From: CAZJOD01 sp964547525
GTDB lineage: Bacteria; Bacillota; Clostridia; JAAYHZ01
Direction: 5' to 3'
Length of the DNA stretch: 19,137 nucleotides
Assembly (NCBI GenBank): GCA_964547525.1
Contig: CAZJOD010000062.1
Coordinates: 1-19,137 of the forward strand
Under the pieces are notes generated by a model, which did no database searches, had not been told where the DNA came from, and worked only from the letters and a program-made list of their open reading frames with translations. Position 1 is the first letter of the stretch; every line of letters starts with the position of its first letter. Below, in pieces: positions 1 to 6,498 of the stretch. Position numbers and translations under genes: made by a program.

Positions 1-527
1 CAAGAACCGTCAATTATTGCTAATTCATTTCTGAATTGATTCAATCCTGCAGTGCTATTCGGATAAAATACACCACTGGGGAATCTGGCAAATTCGAACC
101 AGAAGCAATCGAAAGTATCTCTAGGAGTTATAACAGCCAAGACACCTGATGCATATCGTAATACAACTTCAAATTCTATATCGTTTATTATACGATCACA
201 ACCGGTAGCCGGGCTAAGCCGCTCTTCCGCACATAAAACTCTCCAGCTTTGAATTTGGGGTGGGCCGTCAGGCAAGAAGCCTCCGCGGCATCCTGCACTA
301 CCGTCAGAAAGACATGGAACCACTTGTCTTGCAGTCCTTCTTTCTACACAAATATCACGAACATCTTCTACACAAATATCGTGACATTCACAGGGGGCAC
401 TGGCAACCTGGTATCCAAATGCTGTTCTTCTGGCGGGATCTGTAAAAATCGCACAACATTCGGCACAATTAGGATCTGCTCCTATGCAAGGTGGTGTTGT
501 TTGCAATTCTTCAACTTTATCACACAT
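1..527 (-). CDS. Cysteine-rich protein, 3' end missing; candidate spore-surface protein
   Basis: An open frame runs leftward from an ATG at 527 without a stop to the window edge (175 codons visible). An AGGAGAG ribosome site sits just upstream of the start, and no competing frame has such a signal. The visible part has 14 cysteines, with C-x2-CC (residues 21-25), CEC (46-48) and the near-repeat DICVED-VR-DICVER (50-63), encoded by a 24-bp-period tandem repeat. The second half (about 90-175) is less cysteine-rich and looks like a beta-type fold (WRVLC, IEFEVVLRY, FWFEF). There is no signal peptide and no membrane segment. I do not recognise the family. The sigma-K-like promoter upstream and the cysteine content suggest a mother-cell-made coat or exosporium component, but that is inference. 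The protein could equally be an unrelated metal- or disulfide-rich protein. Confidence 0.72.
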   Translation of the reverse strand, partial: MCDKVEELQTTPPCIGADPNCAECCAIFTDPARRTAFGYQVASAPCECHDICVEDVRDICVERRTARQVVPCLSDGSAGCRGGFLPDGPPQIQSWRVLCAEERLSPATGCDRIINDIEFEVVLRYASGVLAVITPRDTFDCFWFEFARFPSGVFYPNSTAGLNQFRNELAIIDGS

Positions 528-550
528 ACTCAATTCTCTCCTTTTTGAAT

Positions 551-586
551 ATATTGAAGCCATCTTATTAAGATGCTCTTCGATAT
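551..586. repeat. Inverted repeat at the start of the cysteine-rich gene's leader
   Basis: The core CATCTTA-T-TAAGATG (561-575) is a perfect 7-bp dyad. Pairing continues outward (GAAG against CTTC, ATAT against ATAT) with one bulge, giving arms of about 17 nt. It lies in the divergent interval, immediately downstream of the sigma-K-like minus 10. It could be an operator, an mRNA 5' stabilising hairpin, or both. Confidence 0.5.
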
Positions 587-613
587 ATATTATGTAAACC
601 GACTAAAAAAGGT
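586..613 (-). promoter_or_regulatory. Sigma-K/E-like promoter for the cysteine-rich gene
   Basis: On the minus strand an AC (613-612) is followed by exactly 17 nt and then CATAATATA (594-586). This fits the late mother-cell sigma-K consensus AC-N16/17-CATAnnnTA in full. The predicted start of transcription (about 578-580) leaves a leader of about 50 nt before the ATG at 527. I see no good sigma-A promoter for this gene in the same interval. Confidence 0.55.
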
Positions 614-663
614 TACACACCAAATGACTAAATCTTTAACTATAATTAAAATATATGCTTATC

Positions 664-693
664 TTGTAATCTGTGTAAAGCGTATAGTATAAT
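664..693 (+). promoter_or_regulatory. Sigma-A promoter of the membrane LuxR gene
   Basis: TTGTAA (664-669), an 18-nt spacer and TATAAT (688-693) precede the start codon at 722. This leaves a leader of about 22 nt that just holds the AAGGAG ribosome site at 708-713. Confidence 0.6.
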
Positions 694-721
694 GGTTTGA
701 ATAAAGCAAGGAGAGTGCGGA

Positions 722-1657
722 TTGGAAATTTTATTTGATATATTTCAATTTGTTGAATCGGCAATATTATTTTCAATAATAATGTTTTGTATTTATATGT
801 ATATCAAAACAAGAGATTCATTTATAAAAAAAACCATTCAAATGGTTTTACCTGTGACATTATTGTTTTTAATGTCAATCTTTTATTCCTATTTAAATGT
901 GAATCTTGAGAGGTATTATACAAACGCAGAATATATAATTGAAAATTTCTCATTCTTATTCGCTGCATTCGCAATAATTTTAATAGCTTTATCTATTGAT
1001 GCCGCTTGCTCATATGTAATTTCCTTATTGGATGATTTTAAAAAATATGTTAAGACTGTTAAAATAACAGTTTTATTGATTATTGTCATTTTTATGGTAT
1101 TAGGAATGATCTATATTACACGCGTAATGAATCAAGACATAAAGGAAACATTAAACCGTGCTTTATGGATATTCTATCCTCTAGGTTCATTAATACCATT
1201 TTTGCTTTCTGTGAGTATTTATTTCTATTATAAAAAGATTCATAAGAAGTATCATTCACAACTGGCTAAGAATTTTTTAATAGCTTTTACTCCCCAAATA
1301 TTATATACCGCTTTGGATTTTTTTGTTTTTAAACAATTTGAATTCCAGTTTACACATATATCATATATAGTATTTAGTATACTTTCTTTCTATAATATAT
1401 GTAACCATTATTTTAACAGTTATGAAGCCGAAGGGGAGATCAGAATAAATGAAAAAGGCTTAAAAACAGCGTTTGATTTTTCGGAAAGAGAGATGGAAGT
1501 AGTTGAATTGTTATTAAAAGGTGAGACTAACCAAAAAATTGGTGAGGAATTATATATATCGATTAATACGGTTAAAAGTCATATTAAAAATATTTACAAA
1601 AAAGCTGAAGTAACCAATCGTGTTCAGCTTATATATAAGATAAAGGAAAAACAATAA
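722..1657 (+). CDS. Seven-helix membrane protein with C-terminal LuxR/GerE DNA-binding domain
   Basis: Starts at a TTG codon 8 nt after AAGGAG. No ATG nearby has such a site. The 311-residue protein has about seven hydrophobic helices (roughly residues 10-28, 38-58, 76-101, 111-133, 149-170, 185-203 and 212-230). A cytoplasmic helix-turn-helix of the LuxR/GerE type follows (about 250-308), with the hallmark FSEREMEVVELLLKG, a recognition helix INTVKSHIKNIYKK and TNRVQL. Such proteins are membrane-anchored one-component regulators in which the sensor is the membrane part. The ligand and target genes cannot be read from sequence. It stands alone between its own promoter and terminator. The divergent cysteine-rich gene is a possible but unproven target. 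It is markedly more AT-rich than the neighbouring housekeeping genes. Confidence 0.85.
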   Translation: MEILFDIFQFVESAILFSIIMFCIYMYIKTRDSFIKKTIQMVLPVTLLFLMSIFYSYLNVNLERYYTNAEYIIENFSFLFAAFAIILIALSIDAACSYVISLLDDFKKYVKTVKITVLLIIVIFMVLGMIYITRVMNQDIKETLNRALWIFYPLGSLIPFLLSVSIYFYYKKIHKKYHSQLAKNFLIAFTPQILYTALDFFVFKQFEFQFTHISYIVFSILSFYNICNHYFNSYEAEGEIRINEKGLKTAFDFSEREMEVVELLLKGETNQKIGEELYISINTVKSHIKNIYKKAEVTNRVQLIYKIKEKQ

Positions 1658-1674
1658 ACTTTATCAATTTTATA

Positions 1675-1700
1675 AAGCGGTTATAACCGGCTTGCTTTTA
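1675..1700 (+). terminator. Weak terminator after the membrane LuxR gene
   Basis: The dyad CGGTTATAACCG (1678-1689), extended by AAG against CTT, is followed by GCTTTTATTT. It lies 20 nt past the stop codon and before the lysA promoter. The U-tract is interrupted, so termination may be partial. Confidence 0.45.
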
Positions 1701-1707
1701 TTTCGCC

Positions 1708-1737
1708 TTGACAGATCGCTTAACGTTGTAATATATT
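1708..1737 (+). promoter_or_regulatory. lysA promoter
   Basis: A consensus TTGACA (1708-1713) is followed at 18 nt by TATATT (1732-1737); TAATAT at 15 nt is an alternative register. It gives a leader of about 27 nt. There is no room for, and no trace of, a lysine riboswitch. Confidence 0.6.
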
Positions 1738-1770
1738 AAGTAGCAAGTGGGTTTAAACGGAGGTATATAC

Positions 1771-3015
1771 ATGACATATTATTACACAAAAAATGTTAAT
1801 TTTTATAAGGGCAATTCTCCGAAGGTATTAATTGAGAATTATGGCAGCCCTCTATATGTTTATAATGAAGAAATATTCAGACAAAGATGTAAAGAGATGA
1901 CCGGTTTGGTGGACTACCCAAATTATAAGGTCACTTATTCAATTAAAGCTAATTCTAATCTGACTTTATTAAAAATAGCTAAAGAAGAGGGTTTGCATGC
2001 CGATGCAATGTCTCCCGGAGAGATTTTTGTTTTGGAAAAAGCGGGTTATACACCTGATGAAATTTTTTATATTAGCAACAATGTATCTGAAGAAGAAATG
2101 AAATATGCAATAGACAAGGGTATTGATACCAGTGTTGATTCACTTTCTCAATTAGAGATGTATGGTAAATTGAACCCCGGTGGGAAAGCGGTTATCAGAC
2201 TAAATCCCGGAGTAGGAGCGGGACATCATGAGAAGGTTGTCACGGGAGGTAAAAAAACAAAATTCGGTATTAACCTGGAATACTTGGATAAAGTTAAGGA
2301 AATACTTAAAAAGTATAATTTAACTTTAAAAGGTATAAACCAACATATAGGTTCCTTGTTCATGGACGGGTCTAAATATGTAGAAAGTGCAAAAAACATA
2401 CTGGAAGTAGCTAAACAATTTGATGATTTGGATTTTGTGGATTTTGGCGGAGGATTCGGTATACCGTATAAAAAACAAGAAGGACAAGCTCGGTTGGAGA
2501 TACAAAAATTTGGTTTGGATTTCGGTAAAATGTTGTGCGAATGGACACAAAGCTACGGTAAAAAGATTATGTTCAGAAGCGAACCCGGGAGATACATCAG
2601 TTGTGAAAGCTGTGTTTTATTGGGTAGTGTTCATGCCGTTAAAGAAAATGAAGGTATCATATATATCGGGACTGATCTTGGATTTAATGTTTTAGCTCGA
2701 CCTTTCATATACGATTCTCATCATGATTTGGAGTTATATAAAGCCGGAAAGCTTGTTACCGATGGCGAGCGTATTGTTGCAACTGTTGTTGGAAACATTT
2801 GTGAAAGTGGCGATATCATAGCAAAAGAGCGGGAAATATTTAAACCTTGCGAAAAGGATATAATAGGTGTTATGGATGCCGGAGCTTATGGTTATTCAAT
2901 GGCATCAAACTACAATAACAGATTACGTCCTGCTGAAATTTTACTTAAAAATGACGGTTCTGTACAGTTAATACGCAGAAGAGACACTTTGGAAGACCTC
3001 ATCAGGAATTTTTAA
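1771..3015 (+). CDS. lysA: Diaminopimelate decarboxylase
   Basis: Converts meso-diaminopimelate to L-lysine and CO2, the last step of lysine synthesis; cytoplasmic, PLP-dependent. The protein is 414 residues, normal for LysA. Visible family marks are the PLP lysine in YSIKANSN (K59), the HIGS motif, the phosphate-binding GGGFGIPY, the substrate-arginine motif EPGRY, the active-site CESGD and GAYGYSMASNYN near the C terminus. The ATG at 1771 is chosen because GGAGG lies 7 nt upstream. A GTG 24 nt earlier is in frame but has no ribosome site and would place the real one inside the gene. It is monocistronic by position: its own promoter lies upstream, and the rpsB promoter begins 9 nt after its stop. 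Related PLP decarboxylases (ornithine/arginine, carboxynorspermidine) are less likely because of CESGD and GAYGYSMAS. Confidence 0.93.
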   Translation: MTYYYTKNVNFYKGNSPKVLIENYGSPLYVYNEEIFRQRCKEMTGLVDYPNYKVTYSIKANSNLTLLKIAKEEGLHADAMSPGEIFVLEKAGYTPDEIFYISNNVSEEEMKYAIDKGIDTSVDSLSQLEMYGKLNPGGKAVIRLNPGVGAGHHEKVVTGGKKTKFGINLEYLDKVKEILKKYNLTLKGINQHIGSLFMDGSKYVESAKNILEVAKQFDDLDFVDFGGGFGIPYKKQEGQARLEIQKFGLDFGKMLCEWTQSYGKKIMFRSEPGRYISCESCVLLGSVHAVKENEGIIYIGTDLGFNVLARPFIYDSHHDLELYKAGKLVTDGERIVATVVGNICESGDIIAKEREIFKPCEKDIIGVMDAGAYGYSMASNYNNRLRPAEILLKNDGSVQLIRRRDTLEDLIRNF

Positions 3016-3023
3016 AAATTTAT

Positions 3024-3052
3024 TTGCATAAAAAATCCGGCTGTGCTATAAT
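3024..3052 (+). promoter_or_regulatory. rpsB promoter
   Basis: TTGCAT (3024-3029), a 17-nt spacer and TATAAT (3047-3052), with TG one base before the minus 10 (extended minus 10). This is a strong promoter as expected for a ribosomal protein gene. The leader is about 94 nt. Confidence 0.8.
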
Positions 3053-3068
3053 GGGTCGAATAAAAAAA

Positions 3069-3124
3069 CATGACATGATTCACTGAGTGTTCCGATATGG
3101 TGTGCAGTGAAAATGAGTGTCATG
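3069..3124 (+). promoter_or_regulatory. Structured leader of rpsB, candidate S2 autoregulatory element
   Basis: Two nested perfect helices can form in the leader: CATGACA (3069-3075) with TGTCATG (3118-3124), and TTCACTG (3079-3085) with CAGTGAA (3105-3111). They enclose a 19-nt loop. The element begins about 10 nt after the predicted transcription start and ends 14 nt before the GGAGG ribosome site. Ribosomal protein operons are commonly feedback-controlled through such leaders. That S2 binds this one is inference. Confidence 0.55.
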
Positions 3125-3152
3125 CAAGAAATAAACACGGAGGTATTTTTTT

Positions 3153-3992
3153 ATGTCAGTAATTTCTATGAAACAACTGCTGGAGGCGGGCGTTCATTTT
3201 GGACATCAAACAAGAAGATGGAATCCTAAAATGTCCGAGTATATATTTACCGAAAGAAACGGTATATATATCATTGATTTGCAAAAGACGGTAAAGAAAA
3301 TTGAAGAAGCATACATGTTTTTGCGTGAAATAGTTATAAACGGCGGAGATATTCTTTTTGTCGGCACAAAAAAGCAAGCACAAGATTCTATTAAAGAAGA
3401 AGCTGAAAGATGTGGTCAATTTTTTGTAAATAACAGATGGTTAGGCGGAATGATGACTAACTTTAAAACCATCAAAAAGAGAATTGAACGTTTGAATGAA
3501 TTGGATACGATGGAAGCCGACGGAATATTTGAAGTTCTGCCTAAAAAAGAAGTTATCAAATTGAAGCTTGAAAAAGATAAGTTAGAGAAAAACTTAGGCG
3601 GTATTAGAGATATGAAAGATATTCCGCAAGCAATCTTTATAATCGATCCTAAAAAAGAAAGAAATGCTTTACTTGAAGCAAGAAAGCTAAATATACCTAT
3701 CGTAGCGGTAGTAGATACCAACTGCGATCCGGACGAAGTGGACTATCCAATTCCCGGTAATGATGATGCTATCAGAGCTATAAAACTTTTAGCAAGCGTT
3801 ATGGCCGATGCCGTTATGGAAGGAAAACAAGGGGAGCAAATGACCGATGACCATATCAAAAACGTTCCTGACAAAGATGTAATGGAAGAAGAAGCTGATG
3901 ATAAAATTTTGATAGATGATTTTTCTATGACAGCGGCGTCTCTCGAAGAAGATCAACAGAGCGATGAAGATACGGAAGAAGAGGTTAAATAA
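3153..3992 (+). CDS. rpsB: 30S ribosomal protein S2
   Basis: S2 joins the 30S subunit late, on the back of the head-body junction, and helps hold S1-type factors and mRNA. The start MSVISMKQLLEAGVHFGHQTRRWNPKM is family-typical in content, as are the GIYIIDLQKT, FVGTKKQAQ, NNRWLGGMMTNF and DTNCDPDEVDYPIPGNDDA blocks. GGAGG lies 9 nt before the ATG. At 279 residues it is longer than the usual core: the last 45 or so residues form an acidic, low-complexity tail rich in E and D, as seen in several Firmicutes. The rpsB-tsf order is conserved across bacteria. The 151-nt gap to tsf holds a structured element rather than a terminator. Confidence 0.97.
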   Translation: MSVISMKQLLEAGVHFGHQTRRWNPKMSEYIFTERNGIYIIDLQKTVKKIEEAYMFLREIVINGGDILFVGTKKQAQDSIKEEAERCGQFFVNNRWLGGMMTNFKTIKKRIERLNELDTMEADGIFEVLPKKEVIKLKLEKDKLEKNLGGIRDMKDIPQAIFIIDPKKERNALLEARKLNIPIVAVVDTNCDPDEVDYPIPGNDDAIRAIKLLASVMADAVMEGKQGEQMTDDHIKNVPDKDVMEEEADDKILIDDFSMTAASLEEDQQSDEDTEEEVK

Positions 3993-4000
3993 GCATTTAA

Positions 4001-4098
4001 AATATTATACGCTCCTAAATAGGACTGTCTTTTGAAATAAATTTAAAGACATCGAAGTTCGGATAATAGTAACGGTATTATAAGGAGCAAATAATATT
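4001..4098 (+). promoter_or_regulatory. rpsB-tsf intercistronic fold, three-way-junction-like
   Basis: A closing helix pairs AATATTAT (4001-4008) with ATAATATT (4091-4098) and, after a 2x2 internal loop, GCTCCT (4011-4016) with AGGAGC (4083-4088). Inside sit two hairpins: TGTCTTT/AAAGACA (4026-4032 with 4045-4051) and ATAATA/TATTAT (4063-4068 with 4076-4081). The local hairpin TCCTA/TAGGA (4013-4024) would compete with the closing helix. No U-tract follows, so it is not a standard terminator. It may set the S2:EF-Ts ratio, stabilise tsf mRNA or be a processing site. Confidence 0.5.
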
Positions 4099-4143
4099 TT
4101 ATAAAACCCAAAGTCTTAACAATCATATGAAGGAGGATATTTT

Positions 4144-4791
4144 ATGATTAGTGCTTCTATAGTAAAAGAATTAAGAGAAATAACCGGCGCAGGAATGATG
4201 GATTGTAAAAACGCTTTAGTTCAATCCGGCGGTGATATTGAGAAAGCAAAAAAGATCTTGCGTGAAAAAGGTTTGGCGGCGGCTGCAAAAAAAGCCGGCA
4301 GAATAGCTTCCGAAGGATTAGTAGAATCATACATTCATGGTGACGGAAGAATCGGTGTTTTAGTTGAAATTAATACAGAAACAGATTTTGCTGCGAAAAA
4401 CGAAGAATTTAGATTATTTGTTAAAGACATAGCGATGCAAATCGCTGCAAGCAGACCGGAATATGTAAAAACGGAAGAAGTTCCGCAGCACATAATTGAA
4501 CAAGAAAAGGATATTTTACGTGCACAAGCATTAAAAGAAGGTAAACCGGAAAAAATACTTGATAAAATAATTGAAGGTAGAATCAGTAAATTTTTTAAAG
4601 ATGTATGCCTTTTAGAGCAACCTTTTATAAAAGATCCTGATAAGACAGTTAGTGATGTTTTAACTGAAAAAATTGCAAGTATCGGTGAAAATATTCAAAT
4701 CAGAAGATTTGTTCGTTATGAAAGAGGCGAAGGCTTACAAAAAAGAGAAGAAAATTTTGCCGAGGAAGTTCAAAAACAAATGAATAAATAA
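4144..4791 (+). CDS. tsf: Elongation factor Ts, short form
   Basis: The nucleotide-exchange factor that releases GDP from EF-Tu during translation elongation. It has the N-terminal UBA-like domain (about residues 1-55, KELREITGAGMMDCKNAL) and the exchange motif TDF (80-82) within INTETDFAAKNEEF, where the family usually has TDFVA. A single core subdomain and a C-terminal stretch ending IQIRRFVRYERGEG follow. At 215 residues it is the compact version seen in many clostridia and in Thermus, not the roughly 280-residue E. coli type. AGGAGG lies 7 nt upstream of the ATG. It is probably co-transcribed with rpsB, since no promoter is evident in the gap, and the transcript ends at the terminator at 4858-4886. 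Confidence 0.96.
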   Translation: MISASIVKELREITGAGMMDCKNALVQSGGDIEKAKKILREKGLAAAAKKAGRIASEGLVESYIHGDGRIGVLVEINTETDFAAKNEEFRLFVKDIAMQIAASRPEYVKTEEVPQHIIEQEKDILRAQALKEGKPEKILDKIIEGRISKFFKDVCLLEQPFIKDPDKTVSDVLTEKIASIGENIQIRRFVRYERGEGLQKREENFAEEVQKQMNK

Positions 4792-4793
4792 TG

Positions 4794-4847
4794 TTCGGAG
4801 ACATGATGATCTCTGAATTTGGTATTGTCACTCTAATGACATATACC
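4794..4847 (+). repeat. Two hairpins between tsf and its terminator
   Basis: TTCGGAGA (4794-4801) pairs with TCTCTGAA (4810-4817). GGTAT plus GTCA (4821-4830) pairs with TGAC plus ATACC (4837-4847). With the terminator at 4858 they form three hairpins in a row directly after the tsf stop, suggestive of 3'-end protection. Confidence 0.45.
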
Positions 4848-4857
4848 TGTATTTAAT

Positions 4858-4886
4858 AAAAGGGGACACATTGTTGTCCCTTTTTT
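4858..4886 (+). terminator. Strong intrinsic terminator of rpsB-tsf
   Basis: GGGACA (4863-4868) pairs with TGTCCC (4875-4880), extended by G-U and A-U pairs, and six T residues follow (4881-4886). It separates the ribosomal operon from pyrH. Confidence 0.88.
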
Positions 4887-4931
4887 AAACTATTTAATTC
4901 ATTAAAAAATTCTATATTTGTTATATCGGGA

Positions 4932-4960
4932 TTGAAAATCACGCTGTAATATTGTAAAAT
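4932..4960 (+). promoter_or_regulatory. pyrH-frr promoter
   Basis: TTGAAA (4932-4937), a 17-nt spacer and TAAAAT (4955-4960). The implied leader is only about 13 nt and overlaps the GGGTGG ribosome site ahead of the GTG start. Confidence 0.55.
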
Positions 4961-4979
4961 TTAAACGGGTGGTAAAACT

Positions 4980-5696
4980 GTGGATAATAGTAAATTTAAA
5001 AGAGTAATGTTTAAAATCAGCGGAGAGGCTTTATCAGGAAGTAAGCATATAGGGATAGACACCAAAATTTTAGGTGAAATATCGGATAGGATAAAGCAGG
5101 TCCGCGACATGAATGTTGAAATTGGTATAGTTGTAGGTGGAGGCAACTTCTGGAGAGGACGAAGCAGTAAAGAAATGGATCGTACAACTGCGGACCATAT
5201 GGGTATGCTGGCTACCGTTTTGAATTCCTTGGCAATGAAAGACGCTTTGGAATCCAGAGGTGTTGAGGTCAGGGTGCAAACAGCCATTGAGATGAGGCAA
5301 ATAGCCGAACCTTACATTAGAGGCAGGGCTGTAAGACACCTTGAAAAAGGACGGGTTGTTATTTTTGCATGTGGTACCGGAAATCCTTATTTTTCTACCG
5401 ATACCGCGGCAGCGTTAAGAGCTGCTGAAATAGACGCGGAAATATTGTTGTGCGCGAAGAATGTAGACGGTGTTTATGACAAGGATCCCGGTATATATCC
5501 CGATGCTGTAAAATATGAAAGTATATCTTACGGTGATGTACTCAAAGATCAGCTTACCGCATTGGATTTATCAGCTACTTCATTATGCATGGAGAACAAG
5601 ATACCTGTTGCCGTATTCGGCATAGATCCTCCGGAAAATATCGTGAAGATTGTTAAAGGGGAGCACATTGGTACAATGATAACAAATTTAATATAA
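4980..5696 (+). CDS. pyrH: UMP kinase
   Basis: Phosphorylates UMP to UDP with ATP; cytoplasmic hexamer of the amino-acid-kinase fold, feedback-inhibited by UTP in most bacteria. The 238-residue length is standard. Landmarks are the N-terminal FKISGEALSG, the glycine loop VVGGGNFWRG, the DRTTADHMGMLATVLN block, GTGNPYFSTDTAAALRAAEI, and CAKNVDGVYDKDP near the nucleotide site. It starts at GTG 4980. The ribosome site is the GGTGG-type sequence 4967-4972 rather than AGGAGG; argH and ribU in this window use similar sites. frr follows after 15 nt, the conserved pyrH-frr pair. Aspartokinase or carbamate kinase is excluded by the PyrH-specific blocks and the length. Confidence 0.96.
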   Translation: MDNSKFKRVMFKISGEALSGSKHIGIDTKILGEISDRIKQVRDMNVEIGIVVGGGNFWRGRSSKEMDRTTADHMGMLATVLNSLAMKDALESRGVEVRVQTAIEMRQIAEPYIRGRAVRHLEKGRVVIFACGTGNPYFSTDTAAALRAAEIDAEILLCAKNVDGVYDKDPGIYPDAVKYESISYGDVLKDQLTALDLSATSLCMENKIPVAVFGIDPPENIVKIVKGEHIGTMITNLI

Positions 5697-5711
5697 CAGG
5701 AGAGTGATAAT

Positions 5712-6269
5712 ATGGCAAAAAACGAGTATAAACCAATTGAGAACAAAATGCAAAAAACCGTTGATGCATTGTCAAACGAGTTGTCATCCATGCGAGCGGG
5801 AAGAGCGAATCCTGCAGTGTTGGATAAGGTGAGGGTGAATTATTACGGAGTACCCACCCCGGTAAATCAAGTTGCAAATATTACGGTGCCCGAAGCAAGG
5901 ATGATTATCATCCAACCTTGGGATTCATCCCTGTTAAAAGATGTTGAGAAGGCCATTCAAGCTTCGGATATCGGTATAAACCCAAGTAACGACGGAAGAG
6001 TTATCAGATTAACATTTCCTCCTTTGACCGAAGAAAGGAGAAAAGATCTTGTAAAAACAGTTAAAAAATTCGGTGAAGAAAGCAAAATTCATATTAGAAA
6101 TATCAGACGCGATGCTATTGAAGAATACAAAGAATTAAAAAAGCTAGGAGAAATCACTGAAGACGATCTGAAAGAATCTGAAAAAGATGTTCAAGACATT
6201 ACAAATGATTTTATTAAAAAAATTGATGATGTTATAAAACAAAAAGAAGAAGAGATTATGGAAGTTTAA
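5712..6269 (+). CDS. frr: Ribosome recycling factor
   Basis: With EF-G it splits the post-termination ribosome so that subunits can be reused. The 185-residue length is exactly typical. It shows the opening MQKTVDALSNELSSMRAGRANP, the VPEARMIIIQPWD hinge region and the conserved DGRVIRLTFPPLTEERRKDLVK segment. A long charged C-terminal helix ends in EEEIMEV. AGGAG precedes the ATG, and the gene is co-transcribed with pyrH. In many Firmicutes this pair is followed by uppS-cdsA-dxr. Here it is followed instead by a candidate structured RNA, terminators and an unrelated PHP gene. Confidence 0.97.
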   Translation: MAKNEYKPIENKMQKTVDALSNELSSMRAGRANPAVLDKVRVNYYGVPTPVNQVANITVPEARMIIIQPWDSSLLKDVEKAIQASDIGINPSNDGRVIRLTFPPLTEERRKDLVKTVKKFGEESKIHIRNIRRDAIEEYKELKKLGEITEDDLKESEKDVQDITNDFIKKIDDVIKQKEEEIMEV

Positions 6270-6290
6270 TAAATAAAATAAAGAGATTTC

Positions 6291-6419
6291 ACTGCAAGAA
6301 CACTTATTGTGAACCGGTACTGAAATAGTATCGATTGATTTGGATTTTCGATGTTGTGGCAAAAGGTGCTCCGATTCAATGTTCGTTCGTTTATTGCAAT
6401 AAAATAAGGTTTTTGCAGT
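6291..6419 (+). ncRNA. Candidate structured RNA between frr and the PHP gene
   Basis: A long outer helix pairs ACTGCAAGAAC (6291-6301) with GTTTTTGCAGT (6409-6419) and, after a bulged A, CTTATT (6303-6308) with AATAAG (6403-6408). That is 17 pairs, one of them G-U. Further in, GAAC (6311-6314) can pair with GTTC (6381-6384) to close a compact three-way junction. Its two arms are CGGTACT/AGTATCG (6315-6321 with 6327-6333) and TTGATTTGGA/TCCGATTCAA (6335-6344 with 6370-6379, one mismatch). Only one or two bases separate the helices. A GC-rich terminator follows 30 nt later. I do not recognise a known RNA family. It could be a 3'UTR element, a processed small RNA or a leader for the PHP gene. 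No convincing promoter lies directly upstream. Confidence 0.5.
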
Positions 6420-6449
6420 AGAATCATATAGTTAATATGTATATATGTG

Positions 6450-6478
6450 GCGCGGGGCTTATAGCCCCGTAGCTTTTT
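6450..6478 (+). terminator. Intrinsic terminator after frr and the structured RNA
   Basis: CGGGGCT (6453-6459), a TAT loop and AGCCCCG (6463-6469), extended by an outer GC/GC pair across a small internal loop, followed by TTTTT (6474-6478). It is the most GC-rich hairpin in the window. Confidence 0.8.
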
Positions 6479-6498
6479 AAATATGCATAGTATTAAAC

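Noticed and set aside
249..548. Rightward open frames over 249-548
   Set aside because: They lie opposite the leftward cysteine-rich frame, which has the ribosome site and promoter. The rightward frames have neither.
1747..1770. Upstream GTG start for lysA
   Set aside because: No ribosome site; the GGAGG at 1759-1763 fits ATG 1771.
1658..1770. Lysine riboswitch or T-box upstream of lysA
   Set aside because: The leader predicted from the TTGACA promoter is only about 27 nt and shows no conserved elements.
6413..6441. TTGCAG-N17-TATGTA as a promoter for the PHP gene
   Set aside because: Poor minus 10, sits inside the outer helix of the structured RNA and upstream of two terminators, so it would not give productive transcription.
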